Source of the DNA: VRUE01 sp963704545
GTDB taxonomy: Bacteria > Actinomycetota > Thermoleophilia > Solirubrobacterales > 70-9
Assembly (NCBI GenBank): GCA_963704545.1
Contig: OY969915.1
Coordinates: 1,860,001 to 1,924,000 of the forward strand
Direction of reading: 5' to 3'
Length of the DNA: 64,000 bases
Shown: positions 27,919 through 36,316 of the stretch, one piece after another
Numbering within the stretch: position 1 is the first letter of the stretch
How the letters are laid out: the number at the start of each line of letters is the position of its first letter
The notes under the pieces: model-generated
What the model saw: only the letters and a program-made list of their open reading frames with translations
Databases searched by the model: none
Told to the model about the DNA's origin: nothing
Translations under genes and position numbers: made by a program

Positions 27919-29124
27919 TCACGCCTGGGAGGCGGCCAGCACCGCGCCGCCGCCCCCTGCCGCCTTGACCACGTACATCGCCCGGTCGGCGGCGGCGAGC
28001 AGGTCCTCTGCCGGCGGGCATCCGTACTCGTCGAAGAGCGCCATCCCGACGCTGATCCCAAGCTCGACCCGGCGACCGTCGACCTCGAGCGGCGCCGCGG
28101 CCAGGGCGGCGAGGAGACGCTCGGCGACCGCCTCCGCTCCGGCCTCGTCGGCCTCCGGGAGCAGTAGGGCGAACTCGTCGCCGCCGAGCCGGGCGGCCAA
28201 GCCGCCGGGGTCGCGGGCGACGGTGTCGGTCTGTCGTACGTTGTCGGCAAGCACGCGCGCGACCTGGCGGAGAGCCTCGTCGCCGGCCGCGTGGCCGTGC
28301 TGGTCGTTGATCTGCTTGAAGCGGTCGAGGTCGATGATCAGTAGGGCCCCGCCTTCGCCGTAGCGCCGCGTGTAGGCGAGCTGGCTCTCCAAGGCCTCGT
28401 CGAAGCTGCGCCGGTTGAGCAGGCCGGTGAGCGGATCGCGACGCGAAAGCTGCTCCAGTTCCAGCTCGAGGGCCTTGCGTTCGGTCACGTCGCGGGCGAC
28501 CCCGTAGATGATCTCCTCCTCGGGGATCGGCACCGAGGCCCACTCGATCCAGTGCACCTCCCCATCGCGGTCGAAATAGCGATTCTGGAACTGCACGGTG
28601 TTCTTGCCGTCCGCAAGGGCCGCTCCGTCCCTTTCGGTCCTCTCGCGATCGTCGGGATGGACGAAGTCGAGAAAGGGCCGACCGACCATGTCCTCCTTCG
28701 CGTAGCCGAGGATCCGCTCGAAGGCCGGGTTCACGCTCTTGAAACGGCCGTCGAAGCCAGCGGTGCTGATCATGTCGAGGGAGAGGTTGAAGTGACGGGC
28801 GCTCTCGGCCTCCAGGGCACGCAGCCGGTCGGCGAAGCGACCGACCAACCCGCCGATGAACAGGAAGACGATCGCCCGGTTGACGTAGCCGACCGGGCTG
28901 ATCGGCAGTTGCTCGACGACCGAACCGAGCGAGGAGAGGGCGAAGGCCACGGTGCCGGCCGCCAGGCCACCGCGAAAGCCGCTGCCGACCGCGACGATCA
29001 CCACGGGTATGACGTAGAGGAAGCTGATCGCGTCCCCGACCGTTCCGACGGTCGCCCGCACGGCGAAGATCGCCCCGAACAGAAGCGCGGCCGTGAACCT
29101 GGGCTTGGACACGAAGTGATTCAC
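27919..29124 (-). CDS. Membrane PAS-GGDEF diguanylate cyclase
   Basis: A 401-residue signalling protein that would make cyclic di-GMP. About four hydrophobic segments fill residues 8-100, a PAS domain follows (about 115-225, with NPAFERILGY and a PAC-like VARDVTERKALE end), then a GGDEF domain with intact RLGGDEFALLLPEAD. The usual IARxGGDEF lead is interrupted: VARDPGGLAARLGGDEF carries an extra ~7 residues, and no clear RxxD inhibitory site is seen, so feedback inhibition may be weak. The start is GTG. Confidence 0.87.
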   Translation of the reverse strand: MNHFVSKPRFTAALLFGAIFAVRATVGTVGDAISFLYVIPVVIVAVGSGFRGGLAAGTVAFALSSLGSVVEQLPISPVGYVNRAIVFLFIGGLVGRFADRLRALEAESARHFNLSLDMISTAGFDGRFKSVNPAFERILGYAKEDMVGRPFLDFVHPDDRERTERDGAALADGKNTVQFQNRYFDRDGEVHWIEWASVPIPEEEIIYGVARDVTERKALELELEQLSRRDPLTGLLNRRSFDEALESQLAYTRRYGEGGALLIIDLDRFKQINDQHGHAAGDEALRQVARVLADNVRQTDTVARDPGGLAARLGGDEFALLLPEADEAGAEAVAERLLAALAAAPLEVDGRRVELGISVGMALFDEYGCPPAEDLLAAADRAMYVVKAAGGGGAVLAASQA

Positions 29125-29127
29125 TCG

Positions 29128-29159
29128 CGATACCTAATCGGTATTGGGTATCGCTTTTT
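29128..29159. promoter_or_regulatory. 8-bp hairpin just upstream of the GGDEF gene
   Basis: GCGATACC and GGTATCGC arms, followed on the plus strand by TTTTTT. For the minus-strand GGDEF gene it sits right before the GTG start, so it could be an operator or an RBS-masking leader hairpin. As a terminator it would work only for plus-strand transcription, where no gene is seen. Confidence 0.4.
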
Positions 29160-29202
29160 TACCTCTGCACGAAAATTCGCACGCGGAAAATCGTACTTCC
29201 GG

Positions 29203-30591
29203 CTAGGAGCTGCCCTCTCCCGGGGTCCAGAGCTCGCCCTTCTCCTCTTTCTCCTTGTCCGGGGTCCAGATCTTCTCGCGAGCCTCGGCCTGCTCGAGCG
29301 GGATCGGCTTCGCCGCCTCGGCGATCAGGTCGATCGCCTTGCGTACCTGGATGTCCTCGCGGACCATCGCGTCGCGGCCGCTCTCGCGCAGCCGCTTCAG
29401 CAGCTTCTCGGGGGTCGTGCGCTCGTGCTCGGCGCTGTGGGCGAGAGCCTCGATCATCTCCTCCTCGGAAACCTCGATCTCCTCCACTGCGGCGATCGAA
29501 GCGAGCACGGCCTCGCGCTTGAGGTCCCGCTCCGCATCGGGCTTGGATTCCTCGAGCAGCTCCTCACGGGTCTTGCCCTGCATCTGCAGGAAGGCGTCGG
29601 GGCTCATCCCCTGGCCGGCTATCTGCCGTTCGAAGCGCTCCAGGCGCTCCCCCGCCCGCGCCGCGACGAGGTCGCCGGGAAGATCGACGGTCGCCGCATC
29701 GACGACGGCGTCGACCGCCGCGACGCGGAAGTCCTGCTCGGCGCGCTCGTCGACCGCTTCGGCGACGCGCTTGCCGATGTCGGCGCGCAGCTCGTCGAGG
29801 GTCTCGAACTCGGAGGCCTCGGCGGCGAACTCGTCGTCGAGCTCGGGTAGGACCTTTTCCCGCACCTCCTTCACCTCGACGGCGAAGACCGCGTCCTTGC
29901 CGGCCAGGTCCTCGGCCTGGTAGTCCTCCGGGAAGGTGACCTTCACCTCGCGCTGCTCGCCAGCGCCGGCGCCGCTGAGCTGCGCCTCGAAGCCCTCGAT
30001 GAAGCGGCCGCTGCCCAGCTCGAGCATGCGGTCCGCCTCCTTGCCGCCTTCGAAGGCCTTGCCGTCGACCATGCCCTCGTAGTCGATCAGCAGCACATCC
30101 CCGTCGGCGGCCGCCCGCTCGACCGGCTCGAGCCTGGCGAAGCCTTCGCGGATGCGCTCGACCTCCCGCTCGACGATCTCCTCGGAGGGCTCGGGCTCCG
30201 CCCGCCCAACCTCCAGGCCCTTGTACTCGCCCAGGGCGGCCTTCGGCCGCACGCCGATCTCAAACTTGAAGCTGAGCGGCTCGCCCTCGGCCTCGGGGGC
30301 GGTGACGATCTCGATGTCGGGATCCCCCACCGGGCTGATCCCGGAGTGCAACAGACCCCGTTCGTACCACTCGGGGAGCGACTCGCGGATCGCCTCCTGC
30401 AGGACGGTGCCGTAGCCGAGGCGCTGGACCACCAGCGAGGGCGGCGCCTTGCCCGCGCGAAAGCCGGGCATCCGCATCTCCCGCGCCAGGCCGCGCGCCG
30501 CCCGGGAGACGCCGCGGTCGACGTCCTCGGCGGGGACTTCGACGTCAACCCTCACGCGCGAGTCCGGAAGCGTTCTGACCACGGTCTTCAT
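29203..30591 (-). CDS. tig: Trigger factor
   Basis: A 462-residue ribosome-associated chaperone. The ribosome-docking loop is GFRAGKAPPSLV in the N-terminal domain, an FKBP-type PPIase domain occupies about 160-245, and the helical C-terminal domain follows. The extreme C-terminus is a charged tail (IWTPDKEKEEKGELWTPGE). Its ATG overlaps the stop of an upstream 45-codon gene as ATGA. clpP and clpX lie nearby, a frequent tig-clpP-clpX neighbourhood here loosened by insertions. Confidence 0.94.
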   Translation of the reverse strand: MKTVVRTLPDSRVRVDVEVPAEDVDRGVSRAARGLAREMRMPGFRAGKAPPSLVVQRLGYGTVLQEAIRESLPEWYERGLLHSGISPVGDPDIEIVTAPEAEGEPLSFKFEIGVRPKAALGEYKGLEVGRAEPEPSEEIVEREVERIREGFARLEPVERAAADGDVLLIDYEGMVDGKAFEGGKEADRMLELGSGRFIEGFEAQLSGAGAGEQREVKVTFPEDYQAEDLAGKDAVFAVEVKEVREKVLPELDDEFAAEASEFETLDELRADIGKRVAEAVDERAEQDFRVAAVDAVVDAATVDLPGDLVAARAGERLERFERQIAGQGMSPDAFLQMQGKTREELLEESKPDAERDLKREAVLASIAAVEEIEVSEEEMIEALAHSAEHERTTPEKLLKRLRESGRDAMVREDIQVRKAIDLIAEAAKPIPLEQAEAREKIWTPDKEKEEKGELWTPGEGSS

Positions 30592-30725
30592 CGAGCGCGG
30601 GACCCTAACCGCTGAGCCAGCATTGTGCGCAGGGCGAGGGCGAAGTCGATCGCGAAGGCGAGGCCGCGGCCGGGCGGGCCGGTGACCAGCCAGGCTCGCA
30701 CTCGGGTCAGGGGGCTACTCGCCAT
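30588..30725 (-). CDS. 45-residue protein between spermidine-synthase-like gene and tig
   Basis: A short frame starting MASSPLTRVRAWLVTGPPGRG with a mildly hydrophobic helix (LAFAIDFALALRTMLAQ) and a basic end. Its start overlaps the upstream gene by 11 bp and its stop overlaps the tig start in an ATGA quartet. Overlap at both ends suggests a real translated gene rather than spacer. Function unknown; it may be a small membrane-associated protein. Confidence 0.5.
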   Translation of the reverse strand: MASSPLTRVRAWLVTGPPGRGLAFAIDFALALRTMLAQRLGSRAR

Positions 30726-32226
30726 TCGCGTATTCCAGCAGGGAGGAGTCGACGAGCCACTCGACGGGAGCGCGGTCGTCGGTGTAGACCTCGCCGCCGG
30801 CAAGGCGCGGCGACAGCCCCTCGGCGGCTTCCAGCGCGAGCGGCGCCAGCCGCGGCGGCAGCGACTCCGCCCTGCCTCGCAGCCGCGCCGCGGAGACCGG
30901 ACCCTCCCCGGCCACGAGCAGCGTGTTCGTCGGCGTCACCGCGAAGCGCAGGACATGGGGGATGGCGCTGGCCATCGTCCGGCCCAGGACGCGCTCCAGC
31001 TCCGTGCTCCCCTCCGGGTGCCCGACGTTGACGATCGCGACGCCGCCGGGTGCGAGCCGTTCCCGGGCCAGCTCGAAGAACTCCCGCGTCGCCAGGTAGA
31101 AGGGGATGTAGGGCTGGCGATAGGCGTCGAGCATGATCGCGTCGTAGCCCCCCGGCGAGCGCCGCAGCCAGGGCCGGGCGTCCTCGGCGAAGACGCGCAT
31201 GCGCGGGTTGCGCAGGTCGAAGAAACGCCGGCCCAGCTCGGTCAGCTCGGCGTCGATCTCGACCGCGTCAACGGCGGTCTCCGGAAAGAAGTGGCCGAAC
31301 GCCCGCGCCACCGTGCCGGCGCCGTTGCCGAGGATCGCGATCCGCCGCGGCGGCCGCGGCCGCCCCGCGAAGGGCAGGACGAGGTGGGCGTCCCAGTAGT
31401 CGCCGGTCAGGAAGCTGCCCGGGCGGTAGAACGAGTGCACGGCCTGGCCCTCGTTGAGCTCGAGGACGCGAACCCCGTCGGGCCGTTCCACCACGCGGGC
31501 GTACTCGTGGACGGTCTCGGCCTCGTAGAGGACGCGGCCGGTGTCGGCGGCCTTGATCGTGCCGACCGGCAGCGAGACGGCCAACGCGAGGGCGACGGGG
31601 ACGGCGGCGAAACGCCAGCCGAGGCCCAGCGCGGCGACGGTGGCGAGCGCGAGGGCGAAGACGAGGAATGTGCGCTGGGTGCCGAGCAACGGGATCAGCA
31701 GCAGGGCGGCCAGCATCGTGCCGACCAGCGAGCCGGCGGTCGAGGTCGCGTACAGCCGCCCGACCACCTCGCCGGAGCCCTTGACGTCGGCCACCGCGAG
31801 CCGCACCGCCCACGGGGCTGCGGCGCCGAGCAGGGTGACCGGCACGGCGACCAGCACCAGCACCCCGAAGAGCGACCCGGCGAAGCCGCCGACCGAGACG
31901 CTGTCGAAGGCGTCGACCGAGAAGCCGAGGAAGGGGCGCGCCGCGAAGGGCACGGCGGCGATCAGCACCGCCGCCGCGAGGACCAGCAGGCAGAGGCCGC
32001 GCATGTGCGGGTGGCGGTCCGCATAACGGCCGCCGAGCCAGTAGCCGACCGAGAGGGCGACGAGGACGACGCCGATCGTGTTCGCCCAGACGATCGTCGA
32101 GGCGCCGAAGTAGGGCGCCAACAGGCGTGCGGCGGCGATCTCGGCGCCGAGACTTGCCGCCCCGACGACGAAGACGAGCGCCGCCAGCAGCGGCCTCGAC
32201 TCAGGCGGGGTCGCGCTCGGGCTCAT
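30715..32226 (-). CDS. Fused membrane / spermidine-synthase-like protein
   Basis: A 503-residue protein. The N-terminal half has about seven hydrophobic segments like the fused MFS/spermidine synthase group. The C-terminal half is a Rossmann methyltransferase-like aminopropyltransferase domain with ILGNGAGTVARAF, VDAVEIDAEL and YDAIMLDAYRQP. The polyamine active-site acidic residues are partly different (LDAYRQP rather than a typical DSTDP), so spermidine synthase activity is not certain. The start MSPSATPPE is used; it overlaps the end of ctaG by 26 bp. Confidence 0.82.
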   Translation of the reverse strand: MSPSATPPESRPLLAALVFVVGAASLGAEIAAARLLAPYFGASTIVWANTIGVVLVALSVGYWLGGRYADRHPHMRGLCLLVLAAAVLIAAVPFAARPFLGFSVDAFDSVSVGGFAGSLFGVLVLVAVPVTLLGAAAPWAVRLAVADVKGSGEVVGRLYATSTAGSLVGTMLAALLLIPLLGTQRTFLVFALALATVAALGLGWRFAAVPVALALAVSLPVGTIKAADTGRVLYEAETVHEYARVVERPDGVRVLELNEGQAVHSFYRPGSFLTGDYWDAHLVLPFAGRPRPPRRIAILGNGAGTVARAFGHFFPETAVDAVEIDAELTELGRRFFDLRNPRMRVFAEDARPWLRRSPGGYDAIMLDAYRQPYIPFYLATREFFELARERLAPGGVAIVNVGHPEGSTELERVLGRTMASAIPHVLRFAVTPTNTLLVAGEGPVSAARLRGRAESLPPRLAPLALEAAEGLSPRLAGGEVYTDDRAPVEWLVDSSLLEYANGE

Positions 32227-33115
32227 CGGTGGCACCGGCGATCCGCTGCTCGAGCCGGGCTCCGTGACCGGCCGCGACCGCACGCTGGGCCCGCCGCTCG
32301 TCGAGGGGGACGCCGCGGTCGTGGGCGAGGTCGAGCAGCCGCTGCTTCTCGGCCCCTTCGCGGGCGACCTCGAAGAAGACCCAGGCGAGGACGCCGAGGG
32401 CGAGGAAGGTCCCCTCGATCATCATCACCACCCCGGCGGTGCTCTGGTCGGCCACCGCGGAGATGCCCCAGTAGTGCTCCCCCGGCGCGTAGATCGGGTA
32501 GAGCACCGACCCCGACCACATCAGCACGTTGCCGAGGATCGCGCCGGCGAAGCGAACCCCGATCACGTAGCCGACCTTCCAGGCGGCGGTGAACCACTCC
32601 GGCTTCGGCAGCGGGCCGAAGACCGGCATCCACATCAGGCAGCCGAAGAAGAGGAAGGTGGAGTGCTCCAGGGCGTGGATCGGCGCGCCGCCGTAGGCGG
32701 CTTCGTAGAGCGCCGGTATGTGCCAGAGGTAGAAGTTCAGCGCCCAGAGCGGGAAGGCGACGAGCGGGTGGGCGAGGACCTGGAGCCGGTCAAAGGCGCG
32801 GATCGCGAGGATCGGCTGCAGTAGCGACCTGGTCAGCCCGAGGACCAGCAGCAGCGAGGCGATGTCGCCGATCAGCAGGTGCTCGACCATGTGGCCGATC
32901 ACCAGCTCCTCGGCGATGTGGCCGATCGGCGAGAAGAGCGAGATCGCGATGATCGCCAGGCCGGAGCCGAAGCAGGCCTGGCGCCAGGCCGGGACCGGGC
33001 GGCCCTCCCAGGAGAGGACCGTCGCCCGGTGCCAGTAGAGGATCCCGGCAACCGTCAGCGGCAGGATCTCGATCGGGGCGAATGCGCCGGCGACGTGGGC
33101 GAACGGCAGGCTCAC
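32201..33115 (-). CDS. ctaG: CtaG-type cytochrome c oxidase assembly protein
   Basis: A 304-residue membrane protein of the caa3-type CtaG family, linked to copper delivery to cytochrome oxidase. About seven transmembrane helices are visible. Conserved His-containing parts include GHMVEHLLIGDIAS, WHIPALYEAA, LEHSTFLFFGCLMW and APGEHYWGISAVADQ. The C-terminus is a cytoplasmic charged tail. Divergent from the GH15 gene upstream. Confidence 0.87.
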   Translation of the reverse strand: MSLPFAHVAGAFAPIEILPLTVAGILYWHRATVLSWEGRPVPAWRQACFGSGLAIIAISLFSPIGHIAEELVIGHMVEHLLIGDIASLLLVLGLTRSLLQPILAIRAFDRLQVLAHPLVAFPLWALNFYLWHIPALYEAAYGGAPIHALEHSTFLFFGCLMWMPVFGPLPKPEWFTAAWKVGYVIGVRFAGAILGNVLMWSGSVLYPIYAPGEHYWGISAVADQSTAGVVMMIEGTFLALGVLAWVFFEVAREGAEKQRLLDLAHDRGVPLDERRAQRAVAAGHGARLEQRIAGATDEPERDPA

Positions 33116-33180
33116 GGATTCAGCGTAGCGACGCGGTTTGCGAGGACGCCGCCCGCGCCCGCTGCTAGCTTGACCTCGCT

Positions 33181-35076
33181 TTGGGCCAGGAGAACCACCG
33201 CTTCCCGCCGATCGGCAGCTACGGGTTCCTCTCCGACTGCCACACCAGCGCCCTGGTCTCCTACGACGGCGCGGTCGAGTGGCTCTGCCTGCCCCGCTTC
33301 GACTCGCCGAGCGCCTTCGCGGCCCTGCTCGACCGCGACGCCGGTCACTTCAAGGTCGCCCCCCGAGGGGTCGTCGTGCCGCTCAGCCGCCGCTACGAGC
33401 CCGGGACCCTGGTGATCGAGACGACCTGGGTGACCGACACCGGCTGGGTCGTGATCCACGACGCGCTGACGATCGCCGAGTGGGCGAGCGCCGGTGACGA
33501 GCGCGGCCGGCCCGACACCGAACACGAGTCCGATCGCTCGCTGCTGCGAACGATGACCTGCATCGACGGCGAGGTCGAGATGGAGATGGAGTGCCTGCCG
33601 AGCTTCGCCTACGGGGCCGAGCCGGCACGCTGGAGCGGCGGCGAGCTGGGCGAAGCGGTGGCGCGCGCAAGCGGTGGCACGGAGCTCCTGCTGACCAGCG
33701 ACATGGAGCTCTCGATCGAGGGCGGCACCGTCCGCGGCGCCCTGAAGCTGCGCGAGAACGAGACGGGCTTCTGCGCGCTCACCTGGAGCGACGGGGATCT
33801 GGGCGGGCCGCGCAGCGCACCCGAGGCGCTGGAGAGGCTTGACTCGACCGAAGAGTTCTGGCGCGAGTGGCTGCGCGACGGCGACTTCCCCGACCATCCC
33901 TGGCGCCCCCACCTGCAGCGCTCGGCGCTGGTCCTGAAGGGCCTCACCTACACGCCGACCGGCGCGATCCTCGCCGCGCCCACGACGTCCCTGCCGGAGA
34001 CGCCCGGGGGCGAACGCAACTGGGACTACCGCTACAGCTGGATCCGCGACTCGACCTTCAGCCTCTGGGCCCTGCACACGCTCGGCTTCGACCAGGAGGC
34101 GCGTGACTTCATGCGCTTCATCGTCAACGTCTGCCGCGAAGGCCCCGACCTGCAGATCATGTACGGGATCGGCGGCGAGAAGGACCTGACCGAGAGCACG
34201 CTCGACCACCTCAGCGGCTACGGCGGGGCGAAGCCCGTGCGGATCGGCAACGGCGCCTTCGACCAGCGCCAGAACGACGTCTGGGGCGCACTGCTCGACT
34301 CGATCTACCTGCACGAGAAGGCACTGCGCGGAACCGGGACGCCGGCCGACCGCCAGCTGATCCGCCACCAGGTCGAAGCGGCGATCGAGGCCTGGCCGCA
34401 CCCCGACCAGGGGATCTGGGAGTCGCGCGGCGAGCCCCAGCACTACGTCTCCTCGAAGCTGATGATCTGGGTCGCCGTCGACCGCGGCGCCCGCCTCGCC
34501 CACAGCCTCGGCTTCGAGGGAGTCGCCGAGGAGTGGGAGCTGACCGCCGACGGATTCAAGGCGGAGATCCTCGAGCGGGGGGTGCGCGACGGGGTCTTCC
34601 GCCAGCACTACGACACCGACGCCCTCGACGCCTCGATCCTGCTGCTGCCGCTGCTCCGCTTCCTCCCGCCCGACGACCCCCGGGTCCGCGCCACGGTCGA
34701 GGCGGTCGCCGACGAGTTGACCGAGCACGGTCTCGTCCTGCGCTACAAGGTGCAGGAGACCGACGACGGCCTCAGCGGCGAGGAGGGCACCTTCCTGATC
34801 TGCTCGTTCTGGCTCGTCTCCGCGCTCTCGGAGATCGGCGAGCCGGCGCGAGCGCGGACGCTCTGCGAGCGCCTGCTGGAGTCCTCTGGCTGGCTCGACC
34901 TCTACGCCGAGGAGCTGGACGCCCGTAGCGGGCAGCACCTCGGCAACTTCCCCCAGGCCTTCACCCACCTGGCCCTGATCAACGCCGTGTCGCACGTGAT
35001 CGCCGACGAGCAGCGGGGGGACGGCGGGACGACGGCGGTTTTCACGGAGATGGGTGGGGTTCGGGAGGACGCCTGA
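33181..35076 (+). CDS. Glycoside hydrolase family 15 (trehalase/glucoamylase-like)
   Basis: A 631-residue cytoplasmic protein. It begins with the GH15 lead PIGSYGFLSDCHTSALVSYDG and VEWLCLPRFDSP, a beta-sandwich region follows, then the (alpha/alpha)6 barrel with GGERNWDYRYSWIRDS. The general acid lies in QGIWESRGEPQHYVSSKLM and the base in SGEEGTFLICSFWL. In actinobacteria this subgroup includes trehalases, so trehalose is a likely substrate, though glucoamylase activity is possible. Translation starts at TTG. No signal peptide. Copy D of the palindromic repeat follows 15 bp after the stop. Confidence 0.9.
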   Translation: MGQENHRFPPIGSYGFLSDCHTSALVSYDGAVEWLCLPRFDSPSAFAALLDRDAGHFKVAPRGVVVPLSRRYEPGTLVIETTWVTDTGWVVIHDALTIAEWASAGDERGRPDTEHESDRSLLRTMTCIDGEVEMEMECLPSFAYGAEPARWSGGELGEAVARASGGTELLLTSDMELSIEGGTVRGALKLRENETGFCALTWSDGDLGGPRSAPEALERLDSTEEFWREWLRDGDFPDHPWRPHLQRSALVLKGLTYTPTGAILAAPTTSLPETPGGERNWDYRYSWIRDSTFSLWALHTLGFDQEARDFMRFIVNVCREGPDLQIMYGIGGEKDLTESTLDHLSGYGGAKPVRIGNGAFDQRQNDVWGALLDSIYLHEKALRGTGTPADRQLIRHQVEAAIEAWPHPDQGIWESRGEPQHYVSSKLMIWVAVDRGARLAHSLGFEGVAEEWELTADGFKAEILERGVRDGVFRQHYDTDALDASILLLPLLRFLPPDDPRVRATVEAVADELTEHGLVLRYKVQETDDGLSGEEGTFLICSFWLVSALSEIGEPARARTLCERLLESSGWLDLYAEELDARSGQHLGNFPQAFTHLALINAVSHVIADEQRGDGGTTAVFTEMGGVREDA

Positions 35077-35091
35077 GGCTTTGTTTGGGTG

Positions 35092-35169
35092 GGGGTGGCG
35101 GGGGCCCCTCCCCAAAACGCTCGGCGGGAGCCTCGCTTGAGTGTTTTGGGGAGGGGCCCCCGCCACCCC
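35092..35169. repeat. Palindromic 3'-end repeat, copy D (inverted)
   Basis: Perfect 27-bp arms (35092-35118 and 35143-35169). The centre is the reverse complement of copies A-C, but because it follows a plus-strand gene its orientation relative to that upstream gene is the same as theirs. It starts 15 bp after the GH15 stop. Confidence 0.9.
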
Positions 35170-35293
35170 TCGACAGCGCACGGGCTTCCAAAAGCTCCAC
35201 AAGTCCGAGGCCGCCGACTCGGCCTAAAGCGAAAAGCTTGGGGACCTTGGCACCGGCTTCGCAGCTCGGGCGTCACCGGGTGACGTGTCGAAA

Positions 35294-35429
35294 GGAGCCT
35301 GGCCGTCCTCCAGGCGAATGTCGCGAAGCGGCGGAAATGCAATCCGGTGTTTGCGCGGCGTCAGCCGCGCTCCTGGTTGCACCGCGCTTACGCGCGGTGC
35401 TCAATTCGACTGGAGGACGGCCAGGCTCC
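35294..35429. other. 136-nt cloverleaf-like inverted-repeat element
   Basis: Perfect 20-bp terminal arms (35294-35313 and 35410-35429, GGAGCCTGGCCGTCCTCCAG and its complement) enclose 96 nt. Inside are three small hairpins: GCGA-ATG-TCGC (35314-35324), GCGCGGC-GTCA-GCCGCGC (35353-35370) and GCACCGCGC-TTAC-GCGCGGTGC (35379-35400). The layout is a closed stem with three arms, suited to a structured RNA or a cruciform/MITE-like DNA. No matching copy elsewhere in the window and no target-site duplication seen. Confidence 0.7.
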
Positions 35430-35495
35430 CCTACCCCCACCCTGAGACCTTTTGTCGCAGACAAAGATATGGCAGACAATAGATTTCGTTTGCCC

Positions 35496-35501
35496 TATTA
35501 T
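35496..35501 (+). promoter_or_regulatory. Likely -10 box for a leaderless ArsR transcript
   Basis: TATTAT eight bases before the ATG of the ArsR gene, in a locally AT-rich stretch. The spacing implies a transcript starting at or next to the start codon. Two GGCAGACAA/CGCAGACAA direct repeats at about 35456-35479 lie in the -35 region and could be a regulator site. Confidence 0.45.
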
Positions 35502-35509
35502 CGGCGCCT

Positions 35510-35824
35510 ATGACGACAACACGCTCCGACACAAATGACCTGTTCATCGCCCTCGCCCACCCCCTGCGCCGGCGGATCCTGCGCGAGGCGCTCGCCGACG
35601 ACAGTGAGATCAGCCCGCGGGACCTCGCCTCGAACCTGGACCAGCCGCTCTCCAGGCTGAGCTACCACGTCAGGGTCCTGTCCGGTTGCGGCGTGCTGGA
35701 GCTGGTGCGAACCAAACGGGTCCGGGGCTCCACCCAGCACTTCTACCGCTCGGTCCTCGATGCGCCGTGGGCGAAGCTGGCGCTCGAGGCACACGAGAGC
35801 CCTCCCGGGGACGGCAAGGCCTGA
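35510..35824 (+). CDS. ArsR-type winged-helix regulator
   Basis: A 104-residue DNA-binding protein. The helix-turn-helix covers about 25-70: IALAHPLRRRILREAL, ISPRDLASNLDQPLSRLSYHVRVL, then the wing LVRTKRVRGSTQHFYRSV. There is no Cys metal site, so it is not an arsenic/metal sensor of the classical type. A second small winged-helix gene follows 43 bp downstream. Confidence 0.82.
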   Translation: MTTTRSDTNDLFIALAHPLRRRILREALADDSEISPRDLASNLDQPLSRLSYHVRVLSGCGVLELVRTKRVRGSTQHFYRSVLDAPWAKLALEAHESPPGDGKA

Positions 35825-35867
35825 GGGGGGAGAGTCTTCCCCACCGGCGCCCTTATGTAGCAACGCC

Positions 35868-36122
35868 GTGGACGAGAGGGAGAACATCCGCAGCACCGCG
35901 GAGGACGACGCGGCGACGGAGTCGGCAGTCCTCCAGCTGGCGCTCGCCCTTCACCCCACCGCCCTCAGCTTCGAGGAGCTCGCACGCGAACTGGGTGACG
36001 ATCGCGACGCGGTCGAACGTGCCGTGGCGGACCTCACCGGCGCCGGGTTGCTCCACCGCAAGGAGTCCTTCGTCGTGCCGACCCGCGCCGCGCTGCGCTT
36101 CGACGAGCTGATGGAGAGGTGA
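35868..36122 (+). CDS. Small winged-helix protein
   Basis: An 84-residue protein. After an acidic start (VDERENIRSTAEDDAATES) comes a winged-helix domain: AVLQLALALHPTALSFEELARELG, a recognition-type helix DRDAVERAVADLTGAGLLH, then a short wing. A GTG start after the preceding gene is chosen because the longer in-frame version overlaps it in a non-conserved way. It probably acts with or under the same control as the ArsR gene upstream. A strong hairpin follows its stop. Confidence 0.6.
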   Translation: MDERENIRSTAEDDAATESAVLQLALALHPTALSFEELARELGDDRDAVERAVADLTGAGLLHRKESFVVPTRAALRFDELMER

Positions 36123-36125
36123 TGC

Positions 36126-36170
36126 GCATGGGCCCGGCCGGTCTCGGCCACGAAAAAGCCGGGCCCATGC
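36126..36170 (+). terminator. Strong GC hairpin after the two regulator genes
   Basis: 13-bp perfect arms GCATGGGCCCGGC (36126-36138) and its complement (36158-36170) around a loop with AAAAA, starting 4 bp after the stop. No T-tract follows, which is common for terminators in high-GC actinobacteria. Confidence 0.55.
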
Positions 36171-36316
36171 ACCTTGACTCGAGCTCCCGGCCACAGAGGA
36201 GCTCTGTGACAAGCTTTCTCACCACGCTACACGCCGGTTTTTAAATGTCAAGAGCTCAGATAGTTTCGGTCCGGCGCAACCGTCCGGGCCGGCGATGCCT
36301 TGTACCATGAGCCCGC

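Larger units (their letters stand above)
35077..35509. other. 433-bp gene-free region with two inverted-repeat elements and a promoter
   Basis: No credible gene is seen between the GH15 stop and the ArsR gene. It holds palindromic repeat copy D (35092-35169), a plain GC-rich spacer (about 35170-35293), the cloverleaf-like element (35294-35429), and an AT-richer promoter segment (about 35455-35509). Confidence 0.7.

Noticed and set aside
35085..35513. A 142-codon plus-strand frame across the gene-free region
   Set aside because: It consists of repeat copy D and the cloverleaf element and shows no protein-like composition.
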